Source of the DNA: Climacium dendroides
Taxonomy: Eukaryota; Streptophyta; Bryopsida; Hypnales; Climaciaceae
Direction: 5' to 3'
NCBI GenBank assembly: GCA_950106755.1
Contig: OX467087.1
Location: forward strand, 22,572,047-22,636,046
DNA length: 64,000 nucleotides
The notes beneath the pieces are model-generated. The model saw nothing but the letters and a program-made list of their open reading frames with translations. It searched no databases and was not told where the DNA came from. The position numbers were made by a program, and so were the translations under genes. Positions 36,781 through 49,454 of the stretch are shown here, piece after piece (the first letter of the stretch is position 1; each line of letters opens with the position of its first letter).

Positions 36781-38090
36781 ATGGTAGTTGTGGACTCTTG
36801 AAGGGCTACAATTTCAATGCCACAGAGAAGAGACAACTCAACCGATTTGTCATGGTTATTTCTCAAGATCCTATAATAGATAATCAACAGAAGCAGGGTT
36901 CATTTTGGAAACAAATTCATGAATATTATGATAGTGCATGACCAGGCACTACTAGAAAATTTCGTTTTTCTGTTGTTTTGGTCGTGTTAATCCGGTCAAA
37001 ATCTGACAGAAATCTGCTGATTTCAGCAGATTTCTGTCAGATTTTGACCGGATTAACACGACCAAAACAACAGAAAAACGAAATTTTCTAGTAGTGAGGG
37101 TTTTTTAGGCCTTCTCATTCTTTGGAGACAAAGTGGGGATAAATTAAGCACAATGTGAATAAATTTATTGGTGCATACCAATAAATTTTAGATTTGCAAG
37201 TGATTGGTTCTAGTCTTGAAGACACCATGCACATGGCAAGAGATTTGTATCATACAAAGAATGCTGACTTTAGCTTCTAGCATTATTGACTACTAGTCAA
37301 AGATTTCCCATGGTAGGCAAAAGGTTCAGTAACAATGAGGACCACAACACCTTCAAAGAGAAAGGCCATTTTGTCTAACCAATTCTCTCATGACAGAGAG
37401 GAATGTGGGAGTTTTATAGATGGTTTGGTCAATGTAGAGCAAAATCAAGATCTCCAAAATCGACCCATTGGTACAAAAGCAACGAAAGAAAATCATAGAG
37501 CTGAGAAGGTGGTAGAGAGTACTTTCTACAAATAATCAGCAGCTTCCGAGGTCATGGTAGAAGCAGTAATGCGGAAGGTTGGGACATTGGAGGACCATAA
37601 TTTAATCCTCCTTGTGATTGCTCTTGATGCTTATGGCGTTCAATCTGTAGTAGCATAAGAATTTATGAGATTATGGAAAGAAGAAGAGCTCAAGAAGCTA
37701 CAAAAATTATTAGCTGCCCAAGATCAAAAGGACAAAGACGATGTAGTGACTCTAGAGGTACAAGAACAACTTTGTAGAGCAATAATTTTTGTAAAACAAG
37801 CCTTAGAAGATTGTGAAAATGAAGAAACCCAACGTCCAATGCAAGAGCAACATTCCATTCTTCAAAAGTCTGATTTCCATGGAGAGGATGACCATGAAGA
37901 GGAAGATAATGAGTTTGAGAGAAATCAATTGGATGGTGAAGAAGGATTCAAAGGTTTAGAACTATGGTTTAATGACATTGACCATGTCATTGGAAAAACA
38001 CAGCACAATGAAATAGAAATCGGAGGCTTCAAGCAAGCACGAATGCCCTTAAGTAAGTCCTTGCCCTTTATTGGCTTAAGATCATGTTAG
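36781..38090 (+). pseudogene. Broken Myb/NAM-associated-like gene, probably Harbinger-related
   Basis: The first part (36810-36945; RQLNRFVMVISQDPI ... GSFWKQIHEYYDS) resembles the trihelix/Myb-like start of plant proteins linked to PIF/Harbinger transposons. A downstream part (37110-37310) in another frame keeps SLETKWG-like, VNKFIGAY-like and DTMHMARDLY-like pieces of the same family. The tail (37335-38090) encodes charged sequence such as LWKEEELKKLQKLLAAQDQK and an acidic run, like NAM-associated C-termini. Stops and frame changes separate the pieces, and a 150-bp hairpin element interrupts it at 36947. Family assignment is by pattern only. Confidence 0.5.
36947..37096. mobile_element. 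150-bp near-perfect hairpin element with CACTACTAG ends
   Basis: Two 74-bp arms are exact reverse complements by eye, separated by only TT. The ends CACTACTAGAAAATTTCG and CGAAATTTTCTAGTAGTG match the CACTA type. The flanking trinucleotide AGG occurs on both sides (36944-36946 and 37097-37099), fitting the 3-bp duplication of CACTA elements. It lies inside the Myb/NAM-like pseudogene. The perfect arms imply a young insertion or one kept by copying. Confidence 0.9.
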
Positions 38091-39379
38091 AATTCAAATT
38101 CCAATAATTTAAGTATACAAAGTTTGTAATAGTAATGATTTTGCCCTATTGTAAATTGTCTGTGTGTTTAAAATGGTCTATGTATTTCAAATCATCTTGT
38201 AGTGTTGTTTGGCTTCATAATCACCAATGTCCTTGTTTTCTAATTCATCTCTATGGTTATTTTTGAATTTCTCTCTTTTCTAGCATTGTAGTTCATTATG
38301 CTAACTATGTACTTGTTGTCCACCTCATTTTGAGGTTAAATTTCAATTTTTAGTTTTTTTAGACCTTTGATTCTCTAGTTTTGGCTACTTATTCAAGCTT
38401 CAATTTACCCTAGTGTTCGAAAGTTGAATTGTAGTGTTTTGAAACTTTTAAATCCCTAATTTTAGCGAAGTATGAGTTTAGGGTTTAATTTCTTTGTTTC
38501 AATTCAAATTTTGTGCTTTTGAAGCTTAAGAAATTGCTCAAAATTGATTTTGAGTTTAGGATCATGTTCAAGGCTGAATTCTAGTGATTTGTGGCTTGAG
38601 AATCCTTTTTTTTTAGTTATGTTTAATTTCTAGCTCAATTGTTTCTTTAAATTCAAATTTCTAGTTCAAGAGGTTTGAAGAATCCCTAGTTGTAGCTCTA
38701 TCCTTAACTTTGAGTTCATTGATGGATTTAAATTTGAATTTCAATTAGTTTACGGTTTAGAATAGCTAATTAAAGCTATGTCTATGGTTTAAAGTAACAT
38801 TTAGGTTTTGAAGGCTTCAGAATTGATAATTTTAAATATGTCACAATTCATGGCTTTGTAGTGTTCTTGAAGTTCGAAATTCTTGAGTCCTTGCCTTATT
38901 GTATCCTAATTTGAGCTTTGTGCAAGAATTTTAATTCATTTTCACGTTTAGTTTTGTTATAATTTAGTTTTTGGTTGCCAAAACCCTATTTTCAGCCCTG
39001 AAATAGGTTTTGGATGCAAATTGATGTTTCAATTCAAAATTTCAGCTTTCTTGGACTTTTGAATAGTAATTTCAGCCAAGAAACAAGTTTTCAATAATAA
39101 TTAATGTAATAAACTACATCTTTTGAGTACATTGTGTGCCTATATCAATTTCTAACAAAACCAATAGGGTATTTTCCAAGGGGGTCCATGTGGCAACCTC
39201 CCATTTGTTGTTTATTTTTTTTAAATGGGTATAAAAAGGGCACAAAAGTCAAAATTTTAGATTGCTAAATTGTAAAAAATAAACACGTGAAAATGTCAAA
39301 ATGTGCATTCAAAAACACGAATGCTAAAAAATGCATCATCATGTGCCTAGAATGCAATCCTAGAGTAGAAGACTAGTGT
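38091..39379. repeat. AT-rich stretch of short degenerate repeats
   Basis: From about 38330 to 39080, phrases such as AATTTCAATT, TGAGTTTAGG, TTCAAATTTC and AAGCTTCAGAATT recur irregularly every 60-120 bp, suggesting an old decayed tandem array. 39090-39380 shows nothing I can name. No gene. Confidence 0.4.
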
Positions 39380-40480
39380 GTATGTCTCACTCTCCATATA
39401 CTACCGGGATGTACATGGGTGGATCCTTCGAATGAAGTCCTTTGTCAACATTGTTTTGAGCTATGTGTGCATTAGAAAGAGGTGCATCCTGAGTGCCATC
39501 AATTACTATAATTTTGTTTACCTCAGGCTACGGTTCCATTGGAACATCATCTGCATCAACATAGACACTTAAAAACATGAATAAAGCATCGAACAAAAAA
39601 ATAATCATGTTAACCAAAAAACTTCAAAGTGATGATAACAACAAAATCCAGAGTTATTTGAGAGCATTACTTGGAAGCACATAATCATGCTTAGCCCCTT
39701 CTTGTGCCTCGTCCAAGTTTGCTACAAGTCGTTGGCACCCCAAAGCAACCAGACGGGATCTAAGATTGGTGTGCTCAAAATATTTGAGTCACATCTTCCA
39801 TTTCAATAGCATCTGGATTCATCATGCACTTCCAAAGTATTGAAGCTCTGGTGTATTCCATTCTACCTTGACAGACAAAGAGAACCCATGAAGTTGAAGG
39901 AATGTATTGTCTACACACTAGAAATGTTCTTCACCTTTATCTTTGACACAATATCCCAACATTCCAATAAAAGTATGGAGTCCGGTATTATGAAGCACCT
40001 TAGTGACAATGTGGTGTCCCACAAGAGCTTTGTTAACATCATCCCAACCAAGATAAATTTTTATGCGCTTACTGACCATAGCCACTGATGTAGCTAGAAG
40101 TCGGCAAACCATTTGCATGTGAAGTCTAGACAAAGCTCCACCTCTTTCGATGGAATAGAGTCCCAAGATGCAATCTTTCTCAATGAATTTTTCTCAATGG
40201 AAATGTCATCACTACCCACTGAAATGGTAACATTGACATCCATTTCTTTGAATTGTATAGGAGATTGTTTTGTAGGCAATTTTTTAGGACTAGCATTTTT
40301 CCGAGCCATTTTTTTCAATGGATTGTGTTTCTCAGCTTGAGTGTTTTTCAATGATTTGGCCTTCTCAATAGAAGTGTGTGCAACATTTTCAATAGGTGCT
40401 AAAATGCTAGTGACTTGTGTGCTGATGCACTCCTTCTATGTTGATGTACCTCTATGGGCTACTCCTTTGCGTGGTGCCAT
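39380..40480 (-). pseudogene. Degenerate protein gene of unknown, probably mobile-element, origin
   Basis: Reading from an ATG at 40478-40480 (MAPRKGVAHRG), the frame continues through a Lys/Pro-rich linker (KKMARKNASPKKLPTKQSP) and an acidic segment (VNVTISVGSDDISIEKNSL). After a frame change near 40100 it runs on as VSKRIKIYLGWDDVNKALVG and LHTFIGMLGYCVKDKGEEHF. A further piece lies near 39400-39560 (PPMYIPVVYGE before a stop). At least two stops and one frameshift interrupt it. The GMLGYCVKDKGEEHF segment recalls replication-type proteins of plant repeats, but I cannot place the family. Confidence 0.4.
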
Positions 40481-42949
40481 GTAGAAAGCTTGCTCTAAAA
40501 CCAATACATGATCAGTTTGTGAAATTAACAAGCAAAAATTCAATAATGCATCAAGTTTAAACTCTAGCTTCACACAAAATGCAAGATCCAAACCCCCAAA
40601 ATAAGTTTCTTGCATCCCTGCATACATCCTTTGCATCCCAATTGATATGCATCATTCCAAATTTCTAAATGCACCATCTAAAAAACACAAATTCAAACTC
40701 CACAATAATTGCAAACTCTAACTTGACTAATTCTAAATTATTCAACTAATTTACTTCAATCCTTTTTTTATTGCTACTTTGCTTTTACAACAAAAACTAT
40801 AAATCACCCTTGGCAACAACAAGTATAACAATTGCAAGCGCTCCAATTTGAATGCATAATCATATCAGATTCAGAAAAGGGACTGATCAAGGCTAAGGTG
40901 GTTCAACTTAATCACACTTGCAACAAGGACCACATTGAGTTGCAAGAATCGAACAGATACTATAATAATTGATACACATCTTTTTGGATACTACTATTCT
41001 ACTACCCTGGAGTTGAAGGAAAGTACGCTGTCATGTTGTAAATACGTTCACTATATAAAAATATATATTTGTTGTCATAGTAAAGGGGTTTTGGGAGACT
41101 TTGATGATCTAAATGAAGTAGACTCTACCTTTTTTACCTCTACTAGACAACTATTTGGCATTAATTCTCTCATTTCTATACTTAAAGACATTTCAAAGGT
41201 TTATTTTGTATTTGAAGTTGTCGAAATGAAAGGTAAAGTTTGTTTTACCTTTCTTTTGAGTTTTTTAAATGGATTAAAAGTCCACGTAGGGAATAAGGAT
41301 AGAGTTATGGAGAAAAAGAGATGACCAATGGATGAATTTAAGTCCATGTGGTGTTTTTAAGACAAAAATCCACTTGCTTAGGTGAATGGTGTGAAAGTTG
41401 AGGTGGCGGATGAGGTGGAGGGTCTTCTTCCTCCTTCTAGTTTTGTTAAAGAACCGTGACTTTGGAGAGCCATAGGACATTGTAAATGAGGATTTTTGTA
41501 ATGAAATTTTGGGAGGTTGTTCATCATATTTTTTTTATTTCAAAACTCTATCACTTGTTCAATTTGGAGTTTTTATATGAAAGTTATACTTGAGGGAGTG
41601 AAAGAGGGATAATTGTCATGGAATATGGAGGGTAGAATCTTTGAGGGCTTGTAACTATTTGATAGAGAGTTATTTCCTTTTGAGATTTGGTGTGTTTATA
41701 GATTAAGTTGTTGTATTTTCAAAAAGGTGTCACTCTCTTTGTTTGAAGTTAGGATGCAAAAGTTATAGGTGTAGAAGTGAAGTGGTGAGGAGTTACTTTT
41801 GATTTGAAGTGAGAAAACTTTGATCAACTATAAAAGTTGGACGGTATCATATTTTGGAGTGAGTTTTGAAAGGATTGTAAATAATTGTGTTAACTTTCTA
41901 TAGAGATATTACAAAATGAGATTGAATTTAGCACGTGAAAGTTATGAGCTTACAAGCAAAGTAGTGATGAGTTGTCTTTAAGTTGGAGAGGGTGTATTTT
42001 GAGAGACTATAAAAGTTGGACAGTATGAGTTTTTGAGTTGATTTTTGGAGGATTTGTAGTTATTTTTGTCAGCTTTTCAAAGAGTTATCACACTCTCAAT
42101 TTAGAGTCTTGAAGCGGTTCTGGCACTCATTTTAGTATTGGGTGCTTCTTCAAAGGGAGTTTAAGATGTTTATGTGCAACTTCTATTACTTTTATACAAA
42201 TAAGTGACATCTTTTTGGCCTATATGACACATCATGGGAGTATTTGAGCACGTGGTATTTTATTTGGTTTACTTGATACTATTTGGAGGTTTATGTGTAT
42301 ATATGTAGATTTGTGAATGTATTTGACCTTGTAGTCCTTCATTTTTCACACCAAATTTAGTTGTAACTAGATTTTTTTGCGTTTTTCCAAGGCAAGGCCT
42401 CTCTACCCAACAATGCTAAAGAGAGGTACAAAGAATTTTTAAAAACAAAGAGACCAGGAGATCAAGAGCAAACTCCTAAAGAGATCAAGCTAGAATCGTG
42501 ACCAATAAGATTATAGCAAAGTCTGCCAAACTGGCGGTGATTGTAAAATTTCAAATTGTACTACTAATGTCTGATACCCTAGTTGTTTTTCTTACTCTTA
42601 ACCAGCTTCAATTCTGCAAACCCCAAAATATGACGTTGAAGAGAAGCAAGTCACGACAATAATCTACTCTTTTCAAGCAATTGGCGAACAAGCTAGTCCC
42701 ACTATAGAATACTTCACTAAGGGTGATAGTTATCATTTAAACTACTTACTAGTGTGGGGGAAATTCTTTCTCAAGAGCTCCACCCCCCCCGAGGAAGTCT
42801 ATGTACAAGATGAATGCTAGGTACTTAGAAGAAATTGATGTCCATGCTTGCATTACTCAAATATAGACCTTTAATTTACTAGGAGGATTCTTTAGAAAAC
42901 TACATAAGGTTGTAAAAGTTTTACAAGAAATATTGCCTTAAGAAAGCTA
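40481..42949. other. Intergenic DNA with a degenerate tandem array
   Basis: The plus-strand frame at 40935-41324 (129 codons) has no recognisable motif. From about 41650 to 42120 a unit of about 180 bp recurs two to three times (ACTATAAAAGTTGGAC(G/A)GTAT; GAAAGTTATAGG/GAGC; AAGTAGTGATGAGTT). No gene can be supported. Confidence 0.4.
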
Positions 42950-44690
42950 AAGCCTAGTCTAGAGAGGTGGAAGCACATTTGCAAGTGCAATTAGAAGATG
43001 TAGTTAAAGAGTTACAAGCTAACTTTGGGAATCTTTTCCACCAAGGACAGCTTAGCGAAGTGGAAAAGCAACATGTGGAAGGTCTCAAGGTGAGAAACCA
43101 AATCAAATGAAAAAAGGTAGGAGATGTATGTTCGAAAGATTTTTCCTTGCTCATAAAGATAGAGGTAGCCAATCTACCATCACCAAGCTCGAAGCCCGCA
43201 ACAGTGTGCCTCATACAGATCAACTGGACTTGAAGAGGATTTGTATGGATTATTATGCCACGCTATACACTGCTCTGCTATAGTCTATAGCATGGTTTGC
43301 CGCAACAAACCAATGCATTCAAGGATTATCTAATCGCCTTACGAAGTCCATGAAATTTGCTTTAATGGTTCCTATCATCATTCTAGAACTAGAAGTAGCT
43401 CTCAAAGGCGTGGACCCTAGGAAAGCCCTAGGCTTGGACAGTACAGTCACAACATTCTTTAAGATCTATTGGGGTATTATAAAAGAAGACTACCTTAGTA
43501 TAATCACTAAGAGTATCTCCACTAGGGGATCTTGTATCCCTATTTAAATGAATTTCATCTGGATAGGGAAGAACCCCCCTCCCAGCATGCTCCATCTCCA
43601 AATTTTTTGGGAGGGGGTTCCCAATCCTATAAAAGGCACCTAATTTAGAGAACTAGGTTTGGTAAATCCTATCTTTTTTTTAGAATAAAGTAATTGTATT
43701 TTGATAGAAGGGTGACCAGTCTAAGATTACTTCACCTAGCTCACTAGTAAGTCTCCCATCATGGTAACTACGGGTAAAATTTGGAAAATTTAGGGGACAG
43801 ATTGGTGGGGTAGAGTTTTCCTATTCCTCTCCGTTTGGATAACAACTACGTTTGGAAATAGGAATAGAGAAGCCACTGGTGGGAATGCTCTGAGGTAGTC
43901 CAATCTAGAACCATGCCCTCAGGCATAATAAGTGGAGTTATTTTCCTATAGCACAAGGGTGGAGACCACGGCAAGTTGACGAATTGGTGCCCAATAACCC
44001 TACTAAATGTAGCCTACAAACTATTTGCCAAAGCACTATAGCTTCAGCTACAACCAATATTGATGAAGATCATATCTTTGACCAGTCTACTTTCCTCCCT
44101 ACGAGGTACATATTGAACAACATTCTACTCACGCATGAAACACTTGATTGGGCCTCTCATTCTGGCCAACTACTATTCTACTTGAAACTCGATTTTAGTA
44201 ATACCTATAATATGGTGGATCACGAGTTTTTATCTAGAACAATGGTTGCACTGGATTTCTCTAATAGCTTTGTATCTATGACCATGCTGTTGTTGCAAGA
44301 TGCAAAGGCTTTGGTTAGAATTAATGGATTTCAATCCCCATCCTTCCCTATCCAGTACAGAATGAGACAAGGTTGTCCTCTTATCCCTTAATTATTTTTT
44401 TCTTATAGTCTCAAAGGTACTAAATGCAATTAATGGTCAAAATTAGAGTCACAAAGGAAGACATTAAAGGGATCCAACTCTGTGTAGAAGATCGCCAACA
44501 AGTGATGGCTCAATAGACTGACGATACGTTTCTAATACTACTTGGAGAAGAGGCCTCTGTAAGTACTATGATTGTGACACTAAACATATATGCCTAGGCT
44601 CGGAATTGGTCTTGAACTAGGATAAATTGTGTGGCTATTGATAGTCAATGGAGGGCCAAAGCTATCCTCTATAGACATATAGCCTCAAAA
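42950..44690 (+). mobile_element. LINE (non-LTR retrotransposon), 5' part, degenerate
   Basis: Broken frames keep landmarks of a plant LINE ORF2. Around 43130-43290 there is a segment like SQSTITKLEARN and RICMDYYATLYTA, the stretch before the reverse transcriptase. At 43400-43500 VDPRKALGLDSTVTTFFKIY corresponds to the KAPGPDG motif. At 44095-44391 LLFYLKLDFSNTYNMVDHEF (the catalytic-Asp segment) and YRMRQGCPLIP are typical reverse transcriptase blocks. Many stops and frame changes show that it is dead. The remainder resumes at 56061. Confidence 0.8.
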
Positions 44691-45411
44691 TAAAGTGGGC
44701 AATTGTACGTAAACATCTATAGTCCATACTTAGAAAGAAGCCTGGGAGCGTCATATTACCTCGTTCATTTTACACATTCACCAAATAGGAATGTCAAGTC
44801 TTTGTAGATGGAATCTGTACATTGCGAACATCCACCCAATATGTGGTTCAACTGAAAAAGCGTGTGCACATGAACGGGAGTATAAAGGGTTTGAGATCCC
44901 ATGATTACCATGTCTTCATGCAACAAGTACTACCACTCTATGTTTGTACAGTGCTAATAAAGGAGGTCCGCACGGCTATAATTATGTTGAGCCATGTATT
45001 TAGGTGGATATGTGCTAAGACCATTGATACTAGTGGTTTTAAAGAATTGAGGTTAGATATGGTGATAGCATTATGCATGCTAGAGAAAGAGTTTCCACCA
45101 TCTTTTTTTGACATCATGAGCCACTTAGTTGTCCACCTTGTAGAAGATATAGAAACTTGTGGACCCATTCATACACGTTGGATGTATCCCGTTGAAAGGT
45201 ATTTTAAAAGGATATGTCCGAAATTGGGCTTGACCAGAGGGTAGCATGGCTGAAGGCTATGCAGTGGTGGAAGCATTAGGTTTTTGTACTGAATACATAT
45301 AGGAGTAGTCATGGGATTTCAAACCCTTTATGCTCCTGTTCATATGATGATACCATTGGGTTTTTGTACTATATACGGTGACCACCCAAAGAGTGTGGGA
45401 TGACAAAGAAG
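44691..45411 (+). mobile_element. CACTA (En/Spm) transposon, transposase part with DUF4218-like domain
   Basis: The 140-codon frame at 44822-45244 carries the DUF4218 pattern: GLRSHDYHVFMQQVLPLY, CMLEKEFPPSFFDIMSHLVV, and GPIHTRWMYPVERYFKRICP. This domain follows the TNP2 catalytic region in CACTA transposases. The preceding 130 bp read in pieces like the end of TNP2. The 5' half of the element, including its 5' terminus and TNP2 core, is missing, so it was deleted or truncated against the LINE. It continues after the gypsy insertion with a segment beginning near 51032. Confidence 0.8.
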
Positions 45412-45416
45412 ATCCA

Positions 45417-45723
45417 TGTTACGGTCGAGAACCACGAGATCAGTTCCTGGTCGATACTCCGTGAACAGTAATCGAACAAGACTCAGATTCCGGTCAATGA
45501 TTCAAGTTCACTGCACAGTCTATCAGAACATAATTGATAGACGAGACGAAGCCAATTATAATCCTCAACGGTACTTGTTATTACAAAAGGTTGCGTGGAA
45601 GTATCCTCCACAGCAAGGTATTTACAGGCTGACCAGACGAAGGAGACGATCCTAATGTCCTGTAACTGATGGTTCTAAGTAATTGTTGTGAAGTCCAGCT
45701 GGAACGACGTCTTGGTCGTAACA
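45417..45723 (-). repeat. 3' LTR of the chromovirus
   Basis: 307 bp, bounded by TGTTAC...GTAACA. It differs from the other LTR by about ten substitutions, all transitions by eye, and lacks a 9-bp segment near its end. Confidence 0.95.
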
Positions 45724-48700
45724 TTACCCCCCTGTTAGGTTGACTGCAGTGGGATGTCGTTGGTGAAAGTCCCTTACCGCCTCCGATGCATTCTTAAGAT
45801 TCTCGGCAGGTTCCCATGAATTCTGTTCAAGACCATAACCCGTCCACGAGACCAAGTACTGAAGTTTCTTCCACCGTCCAAATAACCTCGAATCTATCAC
45901 TTGGTCAACTTCCCACTCGAGATCGCCTTGCGGAGTAACAATTGGTGGGGGTGGTTTCGAGTGCCGTCCAATAATTGTATCCTGTCAATACTTTTCCAGT
46001 AAGGAGACATGAAATACATCGTGTATTCGAAGTGTTCTTGGTAATCGCAATCTATATACTACATCAGATAGTTTTGCTATAACCGGAAAGGGTCCTAGAA
46101 ATTTTGATGCCAATTTCCGGGAGGGTACAGTAGTTGCAATATTATCGTGATGGAGGAGTACCAGGTCGCCTACATTGAAGATCTGTTCCAAATGAGGAGC
46201 TTGATCATACTTTCTTTTCGCTTGTTTTCTTGCAAGCTGTATCATAACTTTAAGTTCCTCGTGAATTGTCTGCAGATAACGAATTCGATCCTCCGCTGCT
46301 GGCACAGTAGACGTCGATGGAGCCGTGAATGACATGGACAGATGGTATCCATAGGTTGCAAAAAACGGTGAGATTCCAGTTGCAGAATGAATCGCATTAT
46401 TATAAGCAAACTCAACTAGTGGTAATAAATCATGCCAATCGTCTTGTTGTTTGGTGGTAAATATGCATAAAAATTGCTCCAGAACCTGGTTCACCCGTTC
46501 AGTCTGTCCATCCGACTGGGGGTGGAATGCTGTAGTTGGAGAGGGTCGAATTCGTAAAAGTTGGTACAATCTTTTTATGAACTTAGAAACGAATACGGAC
46601 CCCCGATCGGAAATAATTTCATTGGGCAAGCCATGGTACTTCCAAATATGATGAAGATAGAGATTAGATGTCCCGCTTGAATCGACCGTTTCATTAGTTG
46701 ATATAAAATGTGCTAATTTCGTATTCTTATCTACTACCACAAGAATAGCATCATACCCACTGCTGTTCGGGAGTTTTACAATGAAATCGGTAGTAATTCG
46801 CTTCCATGGTGCTTCCGCCGCTGGAATCGGTTGTAAGAGGCCATAAGGTGCGTGATGCGAGGGCTTCGACCGTTGGCATGTATCGCAGTCGTTGACATAT
46901 CTGTGGACGTATTTCCGTAAAGTCGGCCAATAAAAGTTTTTAGCCACCAAATCTACAGTTTTAGATCGACCTTGATGCCCGGCGGCAGGCGCGTCGTGTC
47001 TGGATCGTAAGATCTGGCGATAGAGCTCCTCCTTGTTCGGAACAAAGATTGCATTTTTAAACCAAAGAAGTCCGTCCTTGAAAACGTAATCCTGGAATCG
47101 CCTGCGAACGTCAGCTGGAGCCCGGTCCAGCCCATGCTGAAAATAGGCTAACATAGGCTACAGCATGGGATCGTCTGCCATCACCATCCGGATGTGGTCA
47201 GAAATAAACTTATCTGTCCAAACTGGTTCGCATCCCTCCAGCGCAGCCAGTTTTAATAAAGGTCGGGGGTCTTGAATCCCGTCTTGTGTAACATCAGCTC
47301 GTCTTGAGAGAGCATCCGCCCGTTGATTCATGGATCCTGGCCGGTGTTGAATGACAAAGTGGAACGCTGACAGCATTTCCGACCACCGAGCTTGTCGACG
47401 ATTGAGCTGCTTGGTTGTTGTGAAATATTCTAGATTTTTATGGTCGGAAATTACTTGTACCTCATGTGGTGATCCCTCCAAATATACTCGCCAATCCTGG
47501 AATGCAAGAACAACACTTAAAAGCTCCTTATCGTAAATATCATAGTTTTGTTCGCTTGGAGACATTTTGGAACTGCGATATGCACAAGGATGTAGATGAC
47601 CATCTTCCCCATGCTGGGAAAGAATTCCCCCCGTTGCGGTATCCGAGGCATCGGTTTCAACAATGAAAGGTTTTTGAAAATCGGGATGTACTAGAACTGG
47701 TGCTTGACAAAAAAGTGACCGAAGCTTATTAAATGAATTATCAGCTTCAAGGTTCCATTGAAATGGTTGATCTTTACGTGTTAATGATGTAAGCGGAACT
47801 GCAATGTGAGAATAACCCTTTATAAACCGCCGATAGAAATTAGCGAAACCTAGAAACGCTTGGATTTCTTTAATGTTTTTCGGAATTGGCCATTCTTTAA
47901 TAGTCTGTACTTTGTCTGCACACATTTCCAATCCTTGGGCTGATACCACCATTTCTAAAAATTCCACCGAAGTGCGATGAAATTCACATTTAGAGAGCTT
48001 AACATAAAGACCGTGGTTTTGCAATCGTTGAAGAACGTTCCGAACGACGTGGTGATGTTCTTCCATAGTTCTTGAGAAAATAAGGATATCATCCAAATAA
48101 ATAACCACGGATATATCAAGTAGATCACTGAAAATATGTTGCATGTGAGCCTGGAATTGAGCCGGGGCGTTCGTGAGACCAAATGGCATTACTAGGTATT
48201 CAAATAACCCATAGCGAGTCTTGAAGGCCGTTTTAAATTCGTGACCTAATGCCATGCATATCCGATGATATGCTTGTCTTATATCCAATTTAGTAAATAT
48301 ACGAGCCCCTACTAAGCGATCTGTAAGTTCTGGGATAAGTGGTAAAGGATAACGATTTCTTATCGTAACCTTATTGAGATTTCGGTAGTCGATGCAAACC
48401 CTGATCGAACCGTCTTTCTTCCTGGCAAATACTATGGGGACTGAAACGGGGGACTTTGATCTACGAATCCATCCTTTTCCCAAATTTTCTTCCAGATAGC
48501 CTCTTAGCTCCTCCAATTCTGCCGGGGACATGGGCCGCAATCCTGAATTCCGTGGTTCTTGTCCGTCTTTGAATTCGATTTTCATGTCGGAGGTTCCGTG
48601 ATCGGGGAGCTCATTTGATGATTTCTCACTAAAAACTTCGTGTAAATCGTGGTATTCTCTTGGAATGGAATCCAAACCTTCTGTGACTCCAATAGCATCC

Positions 48701-49425
48701 GATCTATCCATCTCTGATATTACTAATGTATATATCTCTGCTTCTTTAGCAGACAGCCGAAATCCTGAAGCCGATACCATTGAAAATTTTGGGGCCACCA
48801 ACGAGGTTGACTGCTGTTCTCCAGCCTGAAGCTTTCTGGAGATTCCGTTTCCTTGCCAATGCTGCAGTGGCTGCCTGTGCCCTTTCCTGGGGTGCTCCAC
48901 CGTAACTGCCGGCTCTGTATTCCTCGTGTCCTGACTCAGGCAAGTCGCCTAACAATACGCCAATTCAAAAGTGACTTTCTTCTCCGCCCAACGAATTGTG
49001 GGGTCGTGCTGTGCCAACTAGGGGGTTCCCAAAACACAAGGATATCGCCCAATGTTTGTCAAGTTTGCGGTCAATTCTTCTCGATGACCTGCAATGTTCA
49101 ATTCGACTGTAGCTTCATGTGTGATAAGTCCGGAACTGATGAGCCTTCTGTCAATCACCCGTACCTCACGAGGAATCTCTTTGGCTCTGATCATGGCTTT
49201 GCACTTGGCAGCAAACTCGGGGTGCATGAAGATTCCGGTGGCTCCAGAATCAACAAGAGGTTGAACTGGTAATGAATTGATTTGACCGATTACAGTCAAA
49301 TGAGTTGTGGGATCTAAAGTAGCACGGATATGCAACGGACCTGACATTCCCGCTGTTTGTGGGCAACACAAAACTCTTTTTGGTAGGGGCAGTTGCTTCC
49401 CAGCAATTTGATTTGTCAGATTCAT
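45724..49425 (-). pseudogene. pol of the chromovirus (protease, RT, RNase H, integrase, chromodomain)
   Basis: One continuous frame from 49425 to a final TAA at 45724, broken by stops at 49018-49020, 48949-48951, 47158-47160 and 45985-45987. The protease active site is VDSGATG. Reverse transcriptase includes YPLPLIPELTDRLVGARIFT, TKLDIRQAYH and the catalytic YLDDILIF. RNase H begins VETDASDTATGGILSQ. Integrase has a zinc-binding HHCC region (GHQGRSKTVDLVAKNFYWPT ... CDTCQR) and the D,D,E core (TTDFIVKLP; SDRGSVF; QTERVNQVLEQ). After the last stop, a chromodomain follows (EWEVDQVIDSR ... LVSWTGYG ... SWEPAENL). The element is dead but otherwise well preserved. Confidence 0.95.
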
Positions 49426-49454
49426 GGAACTGCCCGGGTACTAAGCTTCTTGAC

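Noticed and set aside
40935..41324. 129-codon plus-strand open frame
   Set aside because: No motif, AT-driven composition, no splice partners.
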